This document shows positions 1-9,148 of a stretch of DNA of 64,000 nt, piece after piece. Source of the stretch: Dyella_A sp035685805. GTDB taxonomy: Bacteria > Pseudomonadota > Gammaproteobacteria > Xanthomonadales > Rhodanobacteraceae. Within the stretch, counting starts at the first letter, position 1; each line of letters opens with the position of its first letter. The notes under the pieces are model-generated. The model was not told where the DNA came from and searched no databases. It was given only the letters and a program-made list of their open reading frames with translations. The translations under genes were made by a program, and so were the position numbers. The stretch covers positions 55,224-119,223 of the forward strand of contig NZ_DASSAB010000017.1 in the NCBI RefSeq assembly GCF_035685805.1, in the 5' to 3' direction.

Positions 1-939
1 CTGGAAGACGTGCGCAAGGCGCTGGGTTCGCCCACCTTCGACCTGGTGGGCGTGTCCTACGGCACGCGCATGGCGCAGCAATACGCGATGCATTATCCGA
101 ACGCCGTGCGCTCGATCGTGCTGGACGGCGTGGTGCCGAATCAACTTGTGCTGGGCGAGGACTTCGCGCGCAACCTGGATGACGCGCTGAAGGCGCAGTT
201 CGCCCGCTGCACCGCCGACGCCGAATGCCACAAGCGCTTCGGCGATCCGTACCAGACGCTGTACCAGCTGCGCGACGCGCTGCGCGCCAACCCGCACACG
301 GTGAGCTTCCGCGATCCGCAGAGCTACCAGACGGTGAAGCGCAACCTCAGCGAGTTCTCGCTCGCCAGCGTGGTGCGCATGTTCGCCTACTCGCCGCTCA
401 CCGCCGCGTTGCTGCCGCTGTCGATCGACGCCGCCGCGCACGGCGATGTCGGCCCGCTGCTGGGGCAGGCCAAGCTGCTTTCGGGCGATCTGGCCGACAC
501 CATGAACGGTGGCATGCAGTCGTCGGTGATCTGCAGCGAGGACGCCGACCTGTTCACGCCGCGGCCGCAGGATGCGAACACCATCCTGGGCACCCGCATG
601 ACCGACGCCCTCGCTACCGTGTGCAGCGTGTGGCCCCACGGCACCCGGCCGAAGGATTTCCACGACGCCTTCACCACCGCCACACCGGTGCTGCTGCTTT
701 CCGGCCAGTACGACCCGGTGACGCCGCCGCGCTACGGCGAGCAAGTGCTCAAGGGCCTGAGCAATGCGCGCCATCTGGTGGCTACCGGCCAGGGCCACAA
801 CGTGATCGGTGCCGGCTGCATGCCCAAGCTGGTGAAGCACTTCGTCGAGGATCTGACGCCGAAGACGCTGGACGCCACCTGCCTGGATCGCCTGCAGCCC
901 ACCCCGATGTTCATCGACTTCAACGGAGCCACCCCATGA
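1..939 (+). CDS. Alpha/beta hydrolase with TAP-like C-terminus (5' end outside window)
   Basis: The frame is open from base 1, so the N-terminus and any signal peptide lie outside the window. The visible 312 residues carry the nucleophile elbow GVSYGTR, an acid-bearing turn GQYDPVTPP and a late GQGHNVIGAGC that supplies the histidine, which fits a complete Ser-Asp-His triad. The end resembles the TAP-like C-terminal domain of tripeptidyl-aminopeptidase-type hydrolases (peptidase family S33), enzymes usually secreted by high-G+C bacteria. Several cysteines (RCTADAEC, VICSED, GAGC, ATC) suggest disulphides and an extracytoplasmic location. Its TGA overlaps the ATG of the next small ORF, so it probably heads the operon running into the NatAB-type exporter. 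Substrate unknown. Confidence 0.85.
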   Translation: MEDVRKALGSPTFDLVGVSYGTRMAQQYAMHYPNAVRSIVLDGVVPNQLVLGEDFARNLDDALKAQFARCTADAECHKRFGDPYQTLYQLRDALRANPHTVSFRDPQSYQTVKRNLSEFSLASVVRMFAYSPLTAALLPLSIDAAAHGDVGPLLGQAKLLSGDLADTMNGGMQSSVICSEDADLFTPRPQDANTILGTRMTDALATVCSVWPHGTRPKDFHDAFTTATPVLLLSGQYDPVTPPRYGEQVLKGLSNARHLVATGQGHNVIGAGCMPKLVKHFVEDLTPKTLDATCLDRLQPTPMFIDFNGATP

Positions 940-1105
940 ACCGGCAGCAAACGCTGCTCGTTGCCGCGCTGTGGGCAACGGCCATCCTCGCCTCGGCCGC
1001 ACTTCATGCGCCGGCCTTTCTTTCCCTGATCCTGCTTCCGACGCTGGCGGCGGTTTCGCTGCAGCCGGCGCGTGCGCGGGCATGTCTTACCAGGAGCACC
1101 ACGCC

Positions 1106-1109
<4 letters not shown>
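936..1109 (+). CDS. Small membrane protein (57 aa) between hydrolase and ABC genes
   Basis: This short ORF starts in an ATGA overlap with the hydrolase stop and ends in another ATGA overlap with the ABC ATPase start. The double overlap argues for translational coupling and for a real gene. The product is mostly two hydrophobic stretches (LLVAALWATAILASAAL and FLSLILLPTLAAV) followed by a short basic tail, so a small inner-membrane protein is likely. I recognise no family. It may be an accessory subunit of the neighbouring exporter, but that is inference from position only. The alternative is a fortuitous ORF bridging two genes. Confidence 0.5.
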
Positions 1110-1836
<727 letters not shown>

Positions 1837-1840
<4 letters not shown>

Positions 1841-3087
1841 ACACGCCCATCAACCGCACATCTGCCCCAAGCCACCCGATGAAACCCAAGACGATCACGC
1901 CGGTGCGCCGTGCGCGCGCCGTGCTCACCGTGTTCCTGAAGGAAGTACGCGAAAACCTGCGCGACCGGCGCACCCTGATGAGCGCCTTCCTCACCGGCCC
2001 GCTGCTGACGCCGCTGATGTTCGTGATGCTGATCAACTTCACCATCAATCGGGAACTGGACAAGGCCGAAGCGCCGCTGAAAGTGCCGGTGATCGGCGCC
2101 GAGTACGCACCCAACCTGATCGCCGCGCTGAGGGAGGGTGGGGTGGTGCCGCAGGCGCCGGTGGCTGATCCCGAGGCCACGGTGCGAAACCAGAACGCGG
2201 ACGTGGTGCTGCGCATCCGGGCCGACTATCCCAAGTCCTGGCGCGCGGGCGAGCCGGTGCAGTTGGAGCTGATCTATGACTCCTCGCAGCGTGATTCGAG
2301 CACGCCGGTGGAGCGCGTCAGCGGGCTGGTCGAGAAGTACGCGCGCATCCAGGGCGCGATGCGGCTGGTGGCGCGCGGGCTCTCGCCGGCCACCGCCACG
2401 CCGGTGGTGGTGGCCAAGCGCGACCAGGCCACGGCGCAGTCGCGCGCGGTGCTGATGTTCAACATCCTGCCGTACCTGTTCGTGCTGACCATCTTCATCG
2501 GCGGCATGTACCTGGCGATCGACCTCACCGCCGGCGAGCGGGAGCGGCAGTCGCTGGAGCCGCTGTTCGCCAACCCGGTGGCGCGCTGGAAGATCTTCCT
2601 CGGCAAGCTGGCGGCGATCTGCACCTTCTCCACCGCCAGCCTGGTCATCTGCCTGGTGGCATTCGCGGTGATCGGGCGTTTCATCCCGGCCGAGAAGCTC
2701 GGCATGGAGCTGGAGCTGGGACCGGCCTTCGGCATTCGCGTGCTGCTGCTGCAGCTGCCGCTGATCGTGCTGCTGGCGTCGCTGCAGTCGCTGGTGGCCG
2801 CGTTCGCCAAGAGCTACCGCGAGGCGCAGACGTATGTGTCGCTGCTGATGATGGTGCCGATCCTGCCCAGCGTGATGCTGATGGTGATGCCGTTCAAGCC
2901 GCAGGACTGGATGTACGCCGTGCCACTGCTCGGCCAGCACCTGGGCATCCTCGACCTGGTGCGCGGCAGCGGCGTCAGCGGCCAGCACCTGGTGCTGTGC
3001 CTGGGCGGCAGCCTGCTCGCCGCGATCATCGCCGCCGGCATCACCATGCAGCTGTATCGCTCCGAACGGCTGGCCATCTCCAGCTAA
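1837..3087 (+). CDS. natB: ABC transporter permease, NatB type
   Basis: A 416-aa ABC-2 permease coupled to the ATPase by an ATGA overlap. After a basic N-terminus there is one membrane segment (LLTPLMFVMLINF), a long extracytoplasmic domain of about 170 residues, then a C-terminal block of five hydrophobic segments starting at MFNILPYLFVLTIF. This one-plus-five layout with a large external loop is the NatB/ABC2_membrane_3 architecture. The sequence TAGERERQSLEPLFANPV matches a conserved loop of the family. Together with the ATPase it should form a homodimeric exporter in the inner membrane. A GC-rich hairpin follows the gene. Confidence 0.88.
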
Positions 3088-3097
3088 GGCGCGCAGG

Positions 3098-3126
3098 GCG
3101 AGGGCGGCGCATCGGCCCGCCCTCGC
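3098..3126 (+). terminator. GC-rich hairpin after natB
   Basis: The arms GCGAGGGCGG and CCGCCCTCGC form a 10-bp perfect stem around a 9-nt loop, 11 bases after the natB stop. Only a weak TTACC follows, so this is a candidate intrinsic terminator or 3' stabilising hairpin rather than a textbook one. Confidence 0.5.
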
Positions 3127-3160
3127 TTACCATGCGGCTCTCATCGACTGGAGAACCGCC

Positions 3161-4846
3161 ATGCGTCACCGCCTGCTTCCCCTGTGCCTGCTGCTCGCCC
3201 TGGCCGGCTGTGGACCGGCGCATGACGACGCCGCGCCTCAGTCCGCGCCCCCCGCCGCGGCCACCGCCGCCCCGACACCGGCGGCTTCGGCCGAACCGGA
3301 CATGGCCGCGCGCATGGCCGATTACGCCACGGTGAAGCTCAACGCGGACCTGTCCGGCCTCGACGCCGACCAGAAGAAGATGCTCGGCCTGCTGATCGAT
3401 GCGGCCGACACCACCAACGCGATCTACTGGCAGCAGTCCTGGGGCGACAAGGCCGCGCTGATGGCCAAGATCAGCGATCCGGACGTGCGCGCCTACGCCG
3501 AGCTCAACTACGGCCCGTGGGACCGCCTGGACAACGACAAGCCGTTCGTCGCCGGCGTCGGCGAACGCCCGGCCGGCGCGCAGTTCTATCCGGCCGACAT
3601 GAGCAAGGCCGAGTTCGAGCAGGCCGACCTCAAGGACAGGGCCTCGCTCTACACCCTGCTGCGCCGCGATGAGAGCGGCAAACTCACCACCGTGCCCTAT
3701 CACGTCGCCTACAAGGCCGAGCTGGACAAGGCCGCTGGCCTGCTGCGCGAGGCGGCCAAGCTGGCCAAGGACCCGGGCTTTGCCAAATACCTCACGATGC
3801 GCGCCGACGCCCTGCAGAGCGACGACTACCAGCCCAGCGACTTCGCCTGGATGGACATGAAGTCCAACCCGATCGACATCGTGATCGGTCCGATCGAGAC
3901 CTACGAGGACCAGCTGTTCGGCTACAAGGCCAGCTACGAGAGCTACGTGCTGGTGAAGGACCAGGCCTGGAGCAAGCGCCTGGCGCGCTTCGCCAAGTAC
4001 CTGCCCGAGCTGCAGCGCGAGCTGCCGGTGGATGCGAAGTACAAGGCCGAGACGCCGGGATCGGATGCCGACCTCAACGCCTACTTCGCCGTGTACTACG
4101 CGGGTGACGCCAACGTCGGTGCCAAGACCATCGCGATCAACCTGCCCAACGACGAGCAGGTACAGCTGAAGAAAGGCACGCGCCGGCTGCAGCTGGAAAA
4201 CGTGATGAAGGCGAAGTTCGACACCATCATGCTGCCGATCGCCAAGGTGTTGATCGCCGACGACCAGCAGAAGCACCTCACCTTCGATGCGTTCTTCCAG
4301 AACACCATGTTCCATGAAGTGGCGCATGGTCTGGGCATCAAGAACACACTCGACGGCAAGGGCACCGTGCGCGAGGCGCTGAAGGACCAGGCTTCCAGCT
4401 TCGAGGAGGGCAAGGCCGACGTGCTGGGCCTCTACATGGTCGCCAAGCTGGCCGACAAGGGCGAGCTGGACAAGGCGACCTTGATGGACAACTACGTCAC
4501 CTTCCTCGCCGGCATCCTGCGCTCGGTGCGCTTCGGCGCCAGCGACGCGCACGCCAAGGCCAACATGGTGCGCTTCAACTTCTTCCAGCGCGAAGGCGCC
4601 TTCAGCCGCGACCCCGCCTCCGGCCGCTACCGCGCCGACTTCGACAAGATGACCGCCGCCATGAACAAGCTCTCGGCCAAGCTCCTCACCCTCCAGGGCG
4701 ACGGCGACTACGCCGCGGCCAAGGCGCTCACCGACTCGATGGGCAACGTCGACGCCACGCTCGCCGCGGATCTGAAGAAGCTCGATGCCGCGCACATTCC
4801 CGTGGACATCACGTTCGAGCAGGGCAAGGACGCGCTGGGGCTGTGA
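3161..4846 (+). CDS. M49-like (dipeptidyl-peptidase III type) zinc peptidase, lipoprotein
   Basis: A 561-aa protein with a lipoprotein signal (LLLALAGC, lipobox Cys near residue 19) and a low-complexity Pro/Ala linker to about residue 48. The catalytic domain carries HEVAH at 385-389, and about 30 residues later EEGKAD at 415-420. The spacing and motif pair fit the two zinc sites of DPP III-like metallopeptidases (eukaryotic DPP III has HELLGH and EECRAE). Here the first motif is a five-residue HExxH, as in bacterial M49-like proteins. Predicted to be anchored in the envelope and to cleave or process peptides. It stands alone, between the natB hairpin and a repeat-bounded small gene. Confidence 0.8.
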   Translation: MRHRLLPLCLLLALAGCGPAHDDAAPQSAPPAAATAAPTPAASAEPDMAARMADYATVKLNADLSGLDADQKKMLGLLIDAADTTNAIYWQQSWGDKAALMAKISDPDVRAYAELNYGPWDRLDNDKPFVAGVGERPAGAQFYPADMSKAEFEQADLKDRASLYTLLRRDESGKLTTVPYHVAYKAELDKAAGLLREAAKLAKDPGFAKYLTMRADALQSDDYQPSDFAWMDMKSNPIDIVIGPIETYEDQLFGYKASYESYVLVKDQAWSKRLARFAKYLPELQRELPVDAKYKAETPGSDADLNAYFAVYYAGDANVGAKTIAINLPNDEQVQLKKGTRRLQLENVMKAKFDTIMLPIAKVLIADDQQKHLTFDAFFQNTMFHEVAHGLGIKNTLDGKGTVREALKDQASSFEEGKADVLGLYMVAKLADKGELDKATLMDNYVTFLAGILRSVRFGASDAHAKANMVRFNFFQREGAFSRDPASGRYRADFDKMTAAMNKLSAKLLTLQGDGDYAAAKALTDSMGNVDATLAADLKKLDAAHIPVDITFEQGKDALGL

Positions 4847-4852
4847 GGGCGA

Positions 4853-4883
4853 GAAGTGAGAGGAGAGGAGTGATGAGCGAGAG
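4853..4883. repeat. GA-rich inverted repeat, left copy
   Basis: A 31-bp purine-rich stretch starting 6 bases after the M49-like stop. Its reverse complement recurs at 5503-5533 with 27 of 31 positions identical (core GAGCGAGAG is perfect). The pair brackets the small two-TM gene. Confidence 0.75.
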
Positions 4884-4981
4884 CGGGGCGGCGACGCTGT
4901 GTTGCGGCACGCACCTCGCTCACGCTTCTCCGGTGAGCGGGCACTAGCGCCACGCCCCGCTACCGCGCGCAGTGGCTGCAA

Positions 4982-5404
4982 TTGCTGCTTGGCTTCGGCG
5001 TGTCGGCCGTTGCCTTCCATGGGTGGAGAGAGTCAATCGAGCCCATGCCCACGGCGCTCGAGCATGTTACCGACGTGGTCACCGGTGTGGAGGAGGTCCG
5101 TGCAGGCCGCGCGCGGACGATCCATTTCCACCTCGAGGGTTCCGGCCGGGAGTTCGCTTACGCGAGCTTCCTGCCTTTCTACCAAGCGTCGAAAGCGGCC
5201 ATCAAACCCGGCAGCATGGTGACGGTCGGCTATGTGGAGCGGAACGAGCCCGAACTGTGGGAGCTTTCCGTGGATGGCGAATCCATGGTCCGATCAACCC
5301 AGGCGTACGAAGCAAGGAGCGCGAATGGCGAGTGGGCGCTCGCGATGTTCCTCACATCCTTGCTAATAACTGCCTATCTCGGGTGGCGCTCCCGACGGTC
5401 CTGA
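4982..5404 (+). CDS. Two-TM protein with central beta domain, unknown function
   Basis: The frame is open from 4937 to the TGA at 5402-5404, but has no ATG before Met at 5044. The TTG at 4982 gives 140 aa and keeps the N-terminal hydrophobic stretch (LLLGFGVSAVAF), so it is the working start; a CTG at 4976 is also possible. A second segment (WALAMFLTSLLITAYLGW) sits at the C-terminus. The soluble middle (about 90 residues, rich in Val/Thr/Ser strands) resembles the TM-beta-TM layout of DUF3592-type proteins, but I cannot assign it firmly. The gene lies between inverted GA-rich repeats and may have lost its native start when the cassette arrived. Confidence 0.5.
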   Translation: MLLGFGVSAVAFHGWRESIEPMPTALEHVTDVVTGVEEVRAGRARTIHFHLEGSGREFAYASFLPFYQASKAAIKPGSMVTVGYVERNEPELWELSVDGESMVRSTQAYEARSANGEWALAMFLTSLLITAYLGWRSRRS

Positions 5405-5502
5405 CTACCCAGCTCCCGCGTCGGCGCAGGGCGCATGCGGTACGTCGATCGGCTCATGCAGGGAGAGATTCGAAGCCCGAGCGAAAACGCGGCTGTTGCC
5501 TC

Positions 5503-5533
5503 CTCTCGCTCCTCACTCCCCTCCACTCACTCC
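5503..5533. repeat. GA-rich inverted repeat, right copy
   Basis: Reverse-complement partner of 4853-4883. It overlaps the last codons and the stop (5513-5515) of the convergent alpha/beta hydrolase, so that protein ends inside repeat sequence, which accounts for its low-complexity GGVSGGE tail. Confidence 0.75.
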
Positions 5534-6370
5534 TCCGCTCAGCGCCCACTCCGCCACCGCCTGCGCATGCTCCAGATGCAGGTGATGCCCACCGGCCATA
5601 TGCGTGACGCGGATATCGCGCACGCACGCGGCGCGGCGCTGCATGGGTGCGCTGGGCAGGTACGAAGTGGCCGGCTCGGCCAGCAGCAGGCGGGTCGGCG
5701 CCTCGATGCCGGCGAGCAGGGCGTGGATCTGGCTTTCGGCCAGGCGCAGCGGGGTGGGGCGGTTGATGCGCGGGTCGCTGCGCCACTGCCAGCCGCCGTC
5801 GGCCTCGCGCAGCGCGCGTTCGATGATCGGCCGCGCCTGGCTGGCCGGCAGGCCGCTGGCCAGGGTGCGCGCGCTGATCGCCTGCTCGATGCTGGCGAAG
5901 GTACGCAGGCGTTTGCTGGCCGGCTCGGTGGCGAGCCCGTCGCGGAAGCGCTGCAGCGTGTGCGTGCCATCGTCGCCGAGTAGGCCGAGGCCCTCGATCA
6001 GCAGCAGCCGGTCGATCCGCTCCGGTTGCGCGGCCGCCACCATCGAGGCGATGCCGGCGCCCAGCGAGTGACCGAGCAGCACGTAGCGTTCCAGCCCCAG
6101 CGCGTCGACCGCGCCGAGTACGGCGCGTACGTAATCGGGCCAGTGATAGCTGGCGCCCTCGCCCAGGTGATCGGAGTGGCCGTGGCCGGGAAGATCCAGC
6201 GCAATCACGCGATGGCGCACAGCCAGCAACGGCGCGAGCCGCGCAAAGCTGCCGGCATTGTCCAGCCAGCCGTGCAGGGCCAGCAGCGGCGGCGCGTCGT
6301 CGTCGCCCCAGGTGAGTGCGGCCAGCTGCAGGGCGGGCAGATCGAGGCGAAGTTCGCGCGGTTCGCTCAT
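5513..6370 (-). CDS. Alpha/beta hydrolase
   Basis: A 285-aa cytoplasmic hydrolase without signal peptide. It shows the oxyanion region LLALHGWLDNAG, the nucleophile elbow GHSLG, and a late GGHHLHLEH that supplies the histidine. This is the fold of MEST/YbfF-like serine hydrolases, and the substrate is unknown. The ATG at 6370 is chosen because it begins 4 bases after the hemH stop, whereas longer forms would run into hemH. The tight spacing indicates a hemH-hydrolase operon. The last residues are encoded by the GA-rich repeat at 5503-5533. Confidence 0.85.
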   Translation of the reverse strand: MSEPRELRLDLPALQLAALTWGDDDAPPLLALHGWLDNAGSFARLAPLLAVRHRVIALDLPGHGHSDHLGEGASYHWPDYVRAVLGAVDALGLERYVLLGHSLGAGIASMVAAAQPERIDRLLLIEGLGLLGDDGTHTLQRFRDGLATEPASKRLRTFASIEQAISARTLASGLPASQARPIIERALREADGGWQWRSDPRINRPTPLRLAESQIHALLAGIEAPTRLLLAEPATSYLPSAPMQRRAACVRDIRVTHMAGGHHLHLEHAQAVAEWALSGGVSGGE

Positions 6371-6374
6371 GCGC

Positions 6375-7505
6375 TCAGCCGGTGCGTCCGTGCATGGCAT
6401 CGGCGCGGGCCTTGGCGGCGAGCTGGCGAGCGCGGGCTGCGTCAGCATCGTAGTCCGGCGCAAATTCCGGCCAGCCCTGCGCGTGGCGCAGCACCAGGTC
6501 GGCCATCGCCTTGACCTGGTCGGGCGAATCGTTGAGCGCAGGGATGTAGCGCAGGTCGGTGCCGCCCGCTTCGAGGAAGAACTCGCGGTTCTGCATGGCG
6601 ATTTCTTCCAGCGTCTCCAGGCAGTCCACGGCGAAGCCTGGCGAAACCACGTCCAGCTTGCGGACGCCGTCCTTCGCCAGCTGCTTCACCGTCTCGTCGG
6701 TGTACGGATGCAGCCAGCGCTCGCGGCCCACGCGCGACTGGAAGCTGGTGAGGATCTGTCCGGCCTCCAGCCCCAGCCGCTCGCGCAGCAGGCGCGCGGT
6801 GGCGTGGCACTGGCAGAAATACGGGTCGCCCGCGCGCAGGTAGCGCTCGGGAATGCCGTGGAAGGACAGCAGCAGCTTGTCGCCGCGGCCGCGCTCGGCC
6901 CAGAACGCCTCGATGCTTTTCGCCAGCGCCTCGATGTGCGCCGGGTCGTCGTGGTAGTCGTTGATCAGGCGCAGCTCCGGCGGCCAGCGCAGCACTTTCA
7001 GCGTGTCGGCCACCGCGTCGATCACCGAGCCGGTGGAGGTCGCCGAATACTGCGGATACAGCGGCAGCACCAGCAGCCGGCGCACGCCCTCGCGCTGCAT
7101 TTTCTCGATCTGCCGGCGCACCGACGGCTCGCCGTAGCGCATCGCCAGTTCGACCTTGATCGGGCCAGGCCGGCGCGCGGCAAGCTCCGTCTGCAGCGCC
7201 CGCATCAGCGCCTCGCTGCCGGTGCGCAGCGGCGAACCCTGCTCGGTCCAGATGCGCGCGTAGGCGTGCGCCGAGCGCTTCGGGCGAATGCGCAGGATCA
7301 CCCCGTGCAGGATCAGTCGCCACAGCCAGCGCGGCAGTTCGATGATCCGCGGGTCGCCCAGGAACTGCGCCAGATAAGGGCGCACCTTGCGGGCGGTGGG
7401 TGCCTCCGGTGTGCCGAGGTTCACCAGCAGTACGCCAGCCTTGGCGCTCTGGTCGTGGGCATACCCGGCCAGGCCGGTATAGTTGCTGCTCATGGGCGTC
7501 GGCAT
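6375..7505 (-). CDS. hemH: Ferrochelatase
   Basis: Inserts Fe2+ into protoporphyrin IX, the last step of haem synthesis. The 376-aa product has the family's N-terminal GVLLVNLGTPEAP, the substrate-pocket segment LPLYPQYSATSTGSV, the catalytic histidine in LSFHGIPERYL, and SPGFAVDCLETLEEI near the end; length is normal. ATG at 7505 gives MPTPMSSN; an alternative ATG at 7493 would shorten it by four residues. It is divergent from the SYLF gene across a 117-bp spacer and tightly followed by an alpha/beta hydrolase gene. The later uroporphyrinogen genes hemD-X-Y lie about 45 kb away in the window. Confidence 0.96.
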   Translation of the reverse strand: MPTPMSSNYTGLAGYAHDQSAKAGVLLVNLGTPEAPTARKVRPYLAQFLGDPRIIELPRWLWRLILHGVILRIRPKRSAHAYARIWTEQGSPLRTGSEALMRALQTELAARRPGPIKVELAMRYGEPSVRRQIEKMQREGVRRLLVLPLYPQYSATSTGSVIDAVADTLKVLRWPPELRLINDYHDDPAHIEALAKSIEAFWAERGRGDKLLLSFHGIPERYLRAGDPYFCQCHATARLLRERLGLEAGQILTSFQSRVGRERWLHPYTDETVKQLAKDGVRKLDVVSPGFAVDCLETLEEIAMQNREFFLEAGGTDLRYIPALNDSPDQVKAMADLVLRHAQGWPEFAPDYDADAARARQLAAKARADAMHGRTG

Positions 7506-7622
7506 CGGTCGGTCACAAGGCCGATCAGTCTGCCACAGGCCGCCACGCTGGCTTGGCCGCACGCAATGTCGCACTGCCCCCAGCCACGTTATCTGACTTT
7601 TCCTGCCTGTTCGGAGCCTGCC

Positions 7623-8312
7623 ATGTTCAAAGCCCCCCTGCGTCGCTGGTCGCTGCTTGGATTGATCCTTCTGCTGCCGGCCATGGCCGCCCAAGCCGAG
7701 GATCCGCCGCTCACGCGCGCCCAGAACGCGGTGCGCGTACTGAGCGAGGTGATGCAGGCGCCGGACAAGGCGATCCCGCAGGATCTGTTGCGCGACGCCA
7801 AAGCGATCGCCGTGATTCCGGACATGATCAAGGCCGGCTTCATCTTCGGCGGCCGCCGCGGTGAGGGGCTGATCTCGGTGAAGACCGCCGATGGCACCTG
7901 GTCCAATCCCAGCTTCATCACGATGACCGGCGGCAGCGTGGGCTTCCAGATCGGCGTGTCCTCGACCGACGTGGTGCTGGTGTTCCGCACCCAGCGCGGC
8001 GTGGATTCGATCGTCAACGGCAAGTTCACCCTGGGCGCGGACGCAGCCGCCGCGGCTGGCCCGGTCGGGCGCAATGCCAGTGCCTCCACCGATGGGCAGT
8101 TCAAGGCAGAGATCTACTCCTACTCGCGGGCCCGCGGCCTGTTTGCCGGGGTGGCGCTGGACGGCTCGGCGCTGCGCATCGACTACGACGCCAATGCGTC
8201 GGTCTACGGTGCGGGCATCACGCCGCGACGCATCTTCGAAGGCGGCGTGAGCAACGTGCCCGGCGCCGTGGTCGACTTCCGCGACCGGCTGGAGGAGTAC
8301 ACTGCGCACTGA
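7623..8312 (+). CDS. SYLF (YSC84/DUF500) lipid-binding domain protein, exported
   Basis: 229 aa with a clear signal peptide (LLGLILLLPAMAAQA|ED). The mature part is a single SYLF domain: RDAKAIAVIPDMIKAGFIFG is its hallmark opening, followed by a glycine-rich GGSVGFQIG strand and RGLFAGVALDGS. Bacterial members are periplasmic proteins of unclear role; the eukaryotic domain binds phosphoinositides. Monocistronic by context: divergent from hemH and followed by a strong hairpin before tatA. Confidence 0.88.
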   Translation: MFKAPLRRWSLLGLILLLPAMAAQAEDPPLTRAQNAVRVLSEVMQAPDKAIPQDLLRDAKAIAVIPDMIKAGFIFGGRRGEGLISVKTADGTWSNPSFITMTGGSVGFQIGVSSTDVVLVFRTQRGVDSIVNGKFTLGADAAAAAGPVGRNASASTDGQFKAEIYSYSRARGLFAGVALDGSALRIDYDANASVYGAGITPRRIFEGGVSNVPGAVVDFRDRLEEYTAH

Positions 8313-8317
8313 TCCAG

Positions 8318-8345
8318 GCGCGCCGCCGTATCAGTCGCGGCGCGC
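8318..8345 (+). terminator. Hairpin between the SYLF gene and tatA
   Basis: Perfect 9-bp arms GCGCGCCGC and GCGGCGCGC with a 10-nt loop, followed by TTTGC. It ends the SYLF transcript or attenuates readthrough into tatABC. Confidence 0.55.
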
Positions 8346-8374
8346 TTTGCAGCGGTTTCGCATGTGAGGCATTC

Positions 8375-8611
8375 ATGAGCATCTGGCATCTCATCATCCT
8401 GCTTATCGTGGTTGTGGTGATCTTCGGCACCGGCAAGCTGCGCAACATGGGCGCCGACCTCGGTGGCGCCATGCGCGATTTCAAGAAGGGTCTCAACGGC
8501 GACGAGGAAGAAGCCAAGCGCAAGCAGGCCGAAGAGCGTCTGCAGGCCGACCCGCCGCCCGCGTCCGAGCGCACCACGCAGAGTCAGCGCGACTCCAGCG
8601 ACGCCAAGTAA
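8375..8611 (+). CDS. tatA: Twin-arginine translocase subunit TatA
   Basis: 78 aa: an N-terminal hydrophobic helix (WHLIILLIVVVVIF), the hinge FGTGKLRNMG, an amphipathic helix (ADLGGAMRDFKKG) and an acidic/polar tail. This is the pore-forming component of the Tat system, which exports folded proteins. GAGG lies six bases before the ATG. First gene of tatA-tatB-tatC. Confidence 0.97.
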   Translation: MSIWHLIILLIVVVVIFGTGKLRNMGADLGGAMRDFKKGLNGDEEEAKRKQAEERLQADPPPASERTTQSQRDSSDAK

Positions 8612-8632
8612 GCACGTCGGCGACGTGCGGCC

Positions 8633-9148
8633 ATGATCGAGATCAGCTTCGGCAAGCTGCTGCTGCTGGCCATCATCGCGTTGATCGTGCTGGGCCCGGA
8701 GAAGCTTCCCCACGCGGCGCGTACCGCCGGCACCCTGCTGCGTCGGCTGCGGGCCGGCTGGGACAGCGTGCGCGCGGAGGTCGAGCGCGAGCTCGAGATC
8801 GAGGAGATCCGGCGCGTCGCGCGTGAGGCGGCGGCGCAGGCCGAGGCCGCGCAGGCCAAGCTCGACCTGGCCCAGGCGCAGATCAACCGCGCCGCCAGCA
8901 CCGCCACCGGCGCGGTGTCTGCCGATGTTGGCGCGGCGCTGGGTGCGAAAGAGCCGACCGCCGCAGGCGAACCGGGCAGCGCGCCGCTGATGACCGGTCC
9001 GCTGCCTGAGGAGCGCCGCGTGCAGCCGGCCCCTGATGCGACCGCCACCGCCGCCCCGGCAACGTCGGCCCCAGTCAACGCCCCCGCCCCCGCCCCGAAG
9101 GCGGATGAGTCGGACGCACCGGATGAGGTGTCACGTGGCCACGCCTGA
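8633..9148 (+). CDS. tatB: Twin-arginine translocase subunit TatB
   Basis: 171 aa. It begins MIEISFGKLLLLAIIALIVLG, with the conserved Glu3 and the PEKLP hinge typical of TatB, followed by a long charged helix and a Pro/Ala-rich tail. TatB forms the substrate receptor with TatC. It starts 21 bases after tatA, and its end overlaps the tatC start by 14 bases. Confidence 0.96.
   Translation: MIEISFGKLLLLAIIALIVLGPEKLPHAARTAGTLLRRLRAGWDSVRAEVERELEIEEIRRVAREAAAQAEAAQAKLDLAQAQINRAASTATGAVSADVGAALGAKEPTAAGEPGSAPLMTGPLPEERRVQPAPDATATAAPATSAPVNAPAPAPKADESDAPDEVSRGHA

Noticed and set aside
7506..8309. hemH frame extending over the SYLF gene
   Set aside because: The extension is antisense to a signal-peptide protein; hemH motifs start at 7505.
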